Assembly: GCA_023261605.1 (NCBI GenBank)
Contig: JAHFOP010000034.1
Coordinates: forward strand, 1-10,504
DNA from: Candidatus Moraniibacteriota bacterium
GTDB taxonomy: Bacteria > Patescibacteriota > Minisyncoccia > Moranbacterales > UBA2206
Direction: 5' to 3'
DNA: 10,504 nucleotides
Shown: one piece after another, positions 5,590-10,504 of the stretch
How the letters are laid out: the number at the start of each line of letters is the position of its first letter
Position numbering within the stretch: position 1 is the stretch's first letter
The notes under the pieces: model-generated
What the model was told of the DNA's origin: nothing
Databases searched by the model: none
Seen by the model: only the letters and a program-made list of their open reading frames with translations
Made by a program: the position numbers and the translations under genes

Positions 5590-6060
5590 ATGTCAAAGAA
5601 ATATATAGAAAAACCAATTGAGTCCGTGGTTTGTTTGGCTCACAGGATGGAGGCTATCGCCAATAAATATGTTTTCCAGCCGATGGGAATTTCGCCGGTT
5701 AGTATGAAAATTTTGAAAGCTCTGAAAATTCACGTCTCCCTCTCGCCGAGTGATTTGATTGAAATCACCAATTCCACCAAATCCAACATCAGCCAACGCT
5801 TGAATTTTTTGGAGAAAGAAGGTTCCATTCACAGAAACTACGCCAGTGACAAAAGCGACAAACGCAAAGTCCAGCTGCAACTGACTGCCACAGGAAAAAA
5901 CAAACTGGCCACTATTGAAAAAAGGTTTGAAAAAGCTCATATTTCTTTTTCCAGAAAATTCAGTGCAGAAGAAATTGAACACCACCAACTTTTTATGCAA
6001 AAAATCAATGCTATCCTAGATAAGGAAGAAGATGAACTAGCAAAATTATTTAAGAATTAA
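5590..6060 (+). CDS. MarR-family transcriptional regulator
   Basis: A 156-residue winged helix-turn-helix protein, typical in length for MarR. N-terminal helices (about 8-48) would form the dimer interface together with the C-terminal helices (about 103-153). The DNA-binding part runs SPSDLIEITNSTKSNISQRLNFLEKEG (about 52-78), with TKSNISQRLNFLEKEG as recognition helix region. The wing is ASDKSDKRKVQLQLT (about 85-99), whose D-x-x-D-K-R pattern is the MarR wing signature, and LTATGKNKL follows as in the family. It leads an operon with an efflux adaptor and RND pump, the usual context of MarR repressors that sense toxic small molecules. A palindrome over its own promoter suggests autorepression. 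One Cys (Cys15) is present, too little to infer redox sensing. Ligand is unknown. The start follows AAACTT without a Shine-Dalgarno. Confidence 0.93.
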   Translation: MSKKYIEKPIESVVCLAHRMEAIANKYVFQPMGISPVSMKILKALKIHVSLSPSDLIEITNSTKSNISQRLNFLEKEGSIHRNYASDKSDKRKVQLQLTATGKNKLATIEKRFEKAHISFSRKFSAEEIEHHQLFMQKINAILDKEEDELAKLFKN

Positions 6061-6080
6061 TTACCTAAAAAAACGACCGT

Positions 6081-7223
6081 ATGAATAAGAAAAAAACTAT
6101 TGGAGCAATAATTATACTCATAGCTATTTTTGCTTTAGTCGCGAAAATTTCCACCCAAAAACCAGTGGTGGTCACGGAAAAACCGGGGAATCCTCAGAAT
6201 GTTTCTGTTCAGCTAGCTTCCAGCAGCAAAACTTTGTTGCAAGAAGTTGAATATCCTGCCACCATTGTCGGCGACCAAGAAGTTAGTGTGACTGCTAAAT
6301 CGGCCGGAACCGTTTCTGCTATGGCGTTTGGCATTGGCGACAAAATCGGTGCAGGAGCATTGCTGGCACGCATTGATGACACGGGCAACATTCTGCAAAC
6401 ATCGGAAAAAGGCTTTCAAAGTGCCCAAGTGCAACAGTCTCAAATTTCCAAAGAGCAAGCAGATGAATCTTTGGCTCTAGCGAAGAAAAATTATAAAAAT
6501 CTGAAAGATGCCTATGATGAACAGCAAAAAGATTCAACATTGGTAGCAACTGTTAGCAAAGCTCAGGTGGATAGCGCTAAAAAACAAATTGACATTGCCG
6601 AGCTTCAACTCGACAGTGCCAAAGTTGGCCTCAAAAGCATTCTAGACAACCATCTAATAACTAGCCCAATCACAGGCGTTGTTATCAGTAAAGATGTTGC
6701 GGTTGGAGATTCTGTTACGGCCGGACAATTGATTGCTAAAATTAGCCAATCGAAAAACATCAAAATTCGGTTTTATGTCGATCAAACTCAACGAAGCCAA
6801 TGTACTCTTGGTCAGGAAATTTCTATGCTTGATGCCACCGGCAATTCATTGCCTTTGAAAATTAGTAACATTGCAATCGCCGCCGATTCAATTACTAAAA
6901 GATTTTTGATTGAAGCTATTCCAATTGATTATTCCAGTACATCCTTGCTTTCCGGCACAATCTTGACTGTCAAAATCAAGACTAGTCTACAACCGAAAAA
7001 TAACAATGATTTGATTTTGCCGCTTTCCGCTGTTAACGTTGGCCAAAATGAAAGTTACATTTTCATCACTGATGGCAAGATAGCTAAAAAAACTTCTGTC
7101 ACAGTTGTGCAAGTGAATGGTGAAACTGCTGAGATTGCCATTGATTTGCCAGCTGAAACAAGAATCATCACTGGAGGTGCCAAATTGGTGCATGACGGAG
7201 AAACAATTTCAATAATTCAGTAA
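6081..7223 (+). CDS. HlyD/AcrA-type efflux adaptor (membrane fusion protein)
   Basis: A 380-residue periplasmic-adaptor-type subunit. It has an N-terminal membrane helix (about residues 6-22) without a lipobox Cys, so it is anchored by the helix rather than by lipid. The two halves of the lipoyl-like barrel-sandwich are at about 68-100 (AKSAGTVSAMAFGIGDKIGA) and 191-222 (ITSPITGVVISKDVAVGDSV). They flank a Gln/Lys/Ala-rich coiled-coil hairpin (about 104-190). A beta-barrel (about 225-300) and a membrane-proximal domain (about 305-380) follow. This order is that of RND adaptors. It couples the RND pump encoded next, 13 bp downstream, and in diderms would also contact an outer-membrane channel. 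It starts 20 bp after marR in the same operon. The coiled coil is moderately long. No channel-protein gene is seen here. Family assignment is sure; the substrate is not. Confidence 0.93.
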   Translation: MNKKKTIGAIIILIAIFALVAKISTQKPVVVTEKPGNPQNVSVQLASSSKTLLQEVEYPATIVGDQEVSVTAKSAGTVSAMAFGIGDKIGAGALLARIDDTGNILQTSEKGFQSAQVQQSQISKEQADESLALAKKNYKNLKDAYDEQQKDSTLVATVSKAQVDSAKKQIDIAELQLDSAKVGLKSILDNHLITSPITGVVISKDVAVGDSVTAGQLIAKISQSKNIKIRFYVDQTQRSQCTLGQEISMLDATGNSLPLKISNIAIAADSITKRFLIEAIPIDYSSTSLLSGTILTVKIKTSLQPKNNNDLILPLSAVNVGQNESYIFITDGKIAKKTSVTVVQVNGETAEIAIDLPAETRIITGGAKLVHDGETISIIQ

Positions 7224-7236
7224 CTTCAAAACTTCT

Positions 7237-10200
7237 ATGTTAGAACCAAATCAAGAAAAATCCGCAAAAACAACTGACTCAGCCTACTTGGATAAACTGG
7301 AATTTTCTCCGGAGTTGCGTAAGACTTGGCTGAATTTTTTTGTAGCCAATTTTCGCGTAGTTATTCTGCTCATCATTTTGATTTCCGGCTGGGGAATTTT
7401 TTCTTTCCTTCAATTGCCGCGTGAATCAAATCCGGAAGTTAAAATTGCCACCGCCATCATCACTGACGTCTATCCTGGAGTGGCCCCTTCCGACATTGAA
7501 GAGTTGGTGACAAAAAAAATTGAAACGGATATCTCTGGCGTCAGTGGAATCAACAAAATCACCTCCACTTCTTCCAATTCTTTCTCCACTGTGGTGGTTG
7601 AATTTGATGCCAATCAAAATGTCGACGATGCTGTTCGCAGATTGCGAGATCAATTGCCGGCCATCCGAAATGATATCCCGACTGATGCCAAAGATCCACA
7701 AATCAAACAAATCTCTTTGGATGATACTCCAATTGTAACCTATGCTTTCATCGGGCCATATGATGGTTTTTCTATGCGAACGTACATTGACAGTATTAAA
7801 GATGAATTGGTGAAAATTCCTGATATTCGCGAAGTGAATGTTTCCGGTGGTGATGAAACGCAATTTGAAATCGCCTATGACCCGCAAAAACTGGCATTAT
7901 ATAACATTTCTCTCGACCAAGCCAACGCTGCTATTTCAGCCACCAATCGCGCGATTCCTGCCGGAAATTTTGAAGGCAGTGAATTCAACTATCCCGTCCG
8001 GTCTGACGCGCGTTTTTTTGACGCCAAAACCTTGGGCGACATTCCTGTTTTACACACATCAGACAACGCCATTGTCTATTTGAAAGACATTGCTACTGTC
8101 CAAGAAAAAGCCATCGAAAAAACCATCTATTCCAGATTTTCTTTGGACGGCAAGACACCGCAAAATGCCGTCACCTTGCAAATTGTGAAAAGAACGGGCG
8201 GTTCAATCTTGAACACTGTCGACAGCGCCAAAACAAAAATTGATGAGATGTTGAAAACTTTTCCAGCTGGCATTACCTACGATGACACCGTCAACCAAGC
8301 CACCCGCATCAACAAAGATTTCAATCAACTCACCCATGATTTCATATTCACTTTGATTTTGGTAGTTGGAATTTTGTTTTTGATTGTCGGACTCAAAGAA
8401 GCCTTCGTGGCGGGCATCGCCATCCCATTGGTTTTTTTCATCACCTTTGGCGTGATGCAGACTACCGGAACATCCCTGAACTTTTTGTCTATTTTTGCAC
8501 TCTTGCTTTCTCTTGGACTTCTGGTTGATGATGCCATTGTGGTAGTTAGCGCTACCAAGCAGTATATGAAAACCGGAAAATATACTCCGGAAGAAGCAGT
8601 GCTTTTAGTGTTGAATGATTTTAAAGTAGTTCTGCTTTCCACAACTCTGGCGACAGTATGGGCCTTTCTTCCACTACTTTTTGCCTCAGGTATTATTGGT
8701 CAATTTATCAAATCAATTCCAATTACTGTTTCCGTTACTTTAATTGCTTCTCTTTTGGTGGCTCTCATGATCAATCACCCACTCGCGGCAGTTTTGGAAC
8801 GAATACGCCTAACAAAAAAGTTTTTTTGGATAATTTTTGTTTTCATTTTGGCTATTGGACTTTTCGCCATCGCAAGTCACAGTGTTTTTGGCTATGCCTT
8901 TGCCTCAGCTTCTTTGGTTATTCTGATCTGGATGATTCATTGGTATTTTTCCGGCGGCCAAGAAACTTTGGCACGTAACAAAAATCTTTCTCAAAAAGAA
9001 TGGGGGGATGACTCCCTGATCAAGCAAAAACTGCTCCACCAAGGCGACCATGACAATGCCACTTTTGCCAGTCGTTTGATTCACGGCATCATTCGCTTTG
9101 ATCGTGTTTTGCCAATCTATGAAAAATATTTGCGCCTAGTCACGCGCACGAAAAAAAGAAGAATCACAACCTTGATTGCAACTCTAGTTTTGTTTATTTT
9201 TGCCATCGCTCTGCCAGTGACGGGCATTGTCAAATCGGAATTTTTTCCTGCGGCTGACGGCGATGTGCTCTATGTCGATTTGCTCGGACCGGCGGGTTTG
9301 AAATTAGATGAAACTGATGCCATCACAAAAAAAGTTGAAGAGCGACTGCTCAAGATTCCAAATATTGTGAATTTTTCCACTATTGTTGGAAATCCTGGCT
9401 CAAATGGCAGTAGTCTGGGTGGTGGCGGAACAAACAATTCCAACACAGCGTCAATTACCATCAAGTTGATTCCCCAGGAAGATCGCACCATCAAGGCCTA
9501 TGACATTGCTCAGACAATTCGCGATAACATTGCTGACATTCAAGGAGCCACCATCACAGTTTCTGCACCACGTGGCGGTCCGCCTTCAGGTAGCGCTTTT
9601 CAAGCCCAGATTTCTGGGGATGATTTGCAAATTCTGGATAAAATTGCCAATGATTTGAAACCAAAACTTGATTCAATTTCCGGCACCATTAACAGCGATA
9701 TTTCTTTGAAAGATGCTCCTGCGGAATATACTTTTTCTTTGGATGATGCCAAAATGGAACTCTATGATTTGAATGCCACCGTTGTCGGTTCGACTCTCCG
9801 CAATGCAATTTCCGGCACCACCATCTCAACTGTCATTCGCGGCAACAAAACTATCGATGTCATCGCGCGTTTTGGCAAAGATAAAATTCCAACTCTGGAA
9901 TCAATTCAAAATTTGCAAATTCTGAATAATAGAAAGCAACCGGTCTTCATCAAAGACGTGGCTGCCGTCAAGCTCACTCCTTCCGTTGATGCCATCACTC
10001 GCATTGATCAAAAAAGAACCGTGCTTCTCACTGCGGGTGTGAATGGCACGACCAATTCCACTCAAGTGGTCAAAGAGTTTCAAGATAAATTAGCCAAAGA
10101 ATATGTCTTACCGCAAGGCTATTCAATCAGCTATGGCGGAGAGAATGAACAGAACAATGAATCAGTTCTCTCAATCATCCGTGCTATGGCGATTGCCGCA

Positions 10201-10504
10201 GTCTTGATTGTTTCAACATTGGTGATTCAATTCAACTCTTTTAGAAAGGCCATCATCGTGCTGGTCACTTTGCCGCTAGCATTGATTGGAGTTTTTATTG
10301 GCATGGCACTGCTGGGTGTGACATTGAGCTTCCCAGGGCTCATTGGAATTTTGGCACTGTTTGGCATTGTGGTGAAAAATGCCATCATTCTCATCGACAA
10401 AATCAATCTCAACATCAGATCAAAGATTCCTTTTGAAGAAGCGGTGATCGATGCCGGGAAATCCAGGCTAGAAGCCATCTTCATCACTTCCATCGTCACC
10501 ATCG
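7237..10504 (+). CDS. RND (AcrB/HAE1-like) efflux transporter, 3' end outside window
   Basis: An open frame from the ATG at 7237 to the window edge, 1,089 codons without a stop. It has TM1 at about 40-59 and the porter-start region PRESNPEVKI. TM2-TM6 fall within about 369-508, and TM4 carries Asp431-Asp432 in GLLVDDAIVVV, the proton-relay pair of RND pumps. TM7 is at about 644-664, a second periplasmic loop spans about 666-975, and TM8-TM10 follow, with Lys1047-Asn1048 in the TM10 motif KNAI. TM11-TM12 are cut off. The internal-duplication layout and these charged residues support a working proton-driven exporter. Odd points are a 35-residue N-terminal extension, two extra hydrophobic segments (about 529-571) between TM6 and TM7, VVVSAT in place of the usual VVVEN after the Asp pair, and a Gly/Asn/Ser-rich loop (about 748-766). 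It is last in the marR operon as far as seen. The HAE1-type class is likely; substrate is unknown. Confidence 0.93.
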   Translation, partial: MLEPNQEKSAKTTDSAYLDKLEFSPELRKTWLNFFVANFRVVILLIILISGWGIFSFLQLPRESNPEVKIATAIITDVYPGVAPSDIEELVTKKIETDISGVSGINKITSTSSNSFSTVVVEFDANQNVDDAVRRLRDQLPAIRNDIPTDAKDPQIKQISLDDTPIVTYAFIGPYDGFSMRTYIDSIKDELVKIPDIREVNVSGGDETQFEIAYDPQKLALYNISLDQANAAISATNRAIPAGNFEGSEFNYPVRSDARFFDAKTLGDIPVLHTSDNAIVYLKDIATVQEKAIEKTIYSRFSLDGKTPQNAVTLQIVKRTGGSILNTVDSAKTKIDEMLKTFPAGITYDDTVNQATRINKDFNQLTHDFIFTLILVVGILFLIVGLKEAFVAGIAIPLVFFITFGVMQTTGTSLNFLSIFALLLSLGLLVDDAIVVVSATKQYMKTGKYTPEEAVLLVLNDFKVVLLSTTLATVWAFLPLLFASGIIGQFIKSIPITVSVTLIASLLVALMINHPLAAVLERIRLTKKFFWIIFVFILAIGLFAIASHSVFGYAFASASLVILIWMIHWYFSGGQETLARNKNLSQKEWGDDSLIKQKLLHQGDHDNATFASRLIHGIIRFDRVLPIYEKYLRLVTRTKKRRITTLIATLVLFIFAIALPVTGIVKSEFFPAADGDVLYVDLLGPAGLKLDETDAITKKVEERLLKIPNIVNFSTIVGNPGSNGSSLGGGGTNNSNTASITIKLIPQEDRTIKAYDIAQTIRDNIADIQGATITVSAPRGGPPSGSAFQAQISGDDLQILDKIANDLKPKLDSISGTINSDISLKDAPAEYTFSLDDAKMELYDLNATVVGSTLRNAISGTTISTVIRGNKTIDVIARFGKDKIPTLESIQNLQILNNRKQPVFIKDVAAVKLTPSVDAITRIDQKRTVLLTAGVNGTTNSTQVVKEFQDKLAKEYVLPQGYSISYGGENEQNNESVLSIIRAMAIAAVLIVSTLVIQFNSFRKAIIVLVTLPLALIGVFIGMALLGVTLSFPGLIGILALFGIVVKNAIILIDKINLNIRSKIPFEEAVIDAGKSRLEAIFITSIVTI

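Noticed and set aside
7426..7887. 153-codon minus-strand open frame
   Set aside because: It is antisense to the first porter region of the RND protein, which is in an unbroken frame.
7237..10504. Broken or frameshifted RND gene (suspected because several short frames overlap it)
   Set aside because: Reading from 7237, the frame stays open through every codon to the window edge with RND motifs in one frame; it is only cut by the window end.
81..10504. Recoded UGA (glycine), as in some CPR lineages
   Set aside because: All real genes are open without needing in-frame UGA, and conserved glycines (GDG, TGT, TGE) use GGN.

Overview
The window looks like a chromosomal accessory segment of a small-genome bacterium, most likely a member of the Patescibacteria/CPR (Parcubacteria-like). 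This rests on general style, not on a marker gene: A/T-rich intergenic DNA, short gene spacing, no Shine-Dalgarno sequence at any of eight starts, TAA at all seven visible stops, and a copper-module architecture (HMA - DsbD-like membrane domain - cupredoxin) of a kind I associate with that group. UGA is a normal stop or absent, and glycine is read from GGN, so there is no sign of the Gracilibacteria/Absconditabacteria UGA recoding.

Layout. (1) 1-80: ten perfect 7-bp tandem repeats that run to within 2 bp of the first start codon. (2) 81-3946, plus strand: a compact copper-homeostasis operon with a CsoR-type Cu(I) repressor, a three-part membrane protein (HMA metallochaperone, about 7 TM DsbD_2-like domain, cupredoxin), and a P1B-1 Cu(I)-ATPase CopA with a His/Met-rich linker. 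(3) 3991-4632, plus: a free-standing, visibly A/T-richer class I SAM methyltransferase. (4) 4633-4817: a convergent intergenic region with a GC-richer hairpin-forming segment (possible structured RNA or dispersed repeat), two inverted copies of a 27-bp palindromic element, and an intrinsic terminator for the minus strand. (5) 4818-5402, minus: a membrane-anchored lysozyme-like protein. (6) 5403-5589: a divergent control region with a promoter on each strand, a terminator-like hairpin inside the minus-strand leader, and a palindrome over the plus-strand promoter. (7) 5590-10504, plus: an efflux operon of MarR regulator, HlyD/AcrA-type adaptor and RND transporter. The transporter is open at the right edge of the window (1,089 codons seen, no stop).

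Working together. In the copper operon, CsoR would release DNA on Cu(I) binding, CopA would export Cu(I), and the fusion protein probably passes copper between a cytoplasmic HMA domain, the membrane and an external cupredoxin. In the second operon, MarR would repress its own promoter and the adaptor/RND pair behind it. No outer-membrane channel gene is visible. If the host is a CPR bacterium, which lacks a canonical outer membrane, the pair must work without TolC or with an unknown partner. Nothing here is a clear new defence or mobile system. The most novel parts are the repeat-abutted csoR start, the convergent intergenic RNA/palindrome cluster, the leader hairpin and the extra membrane segments in the RND protein.
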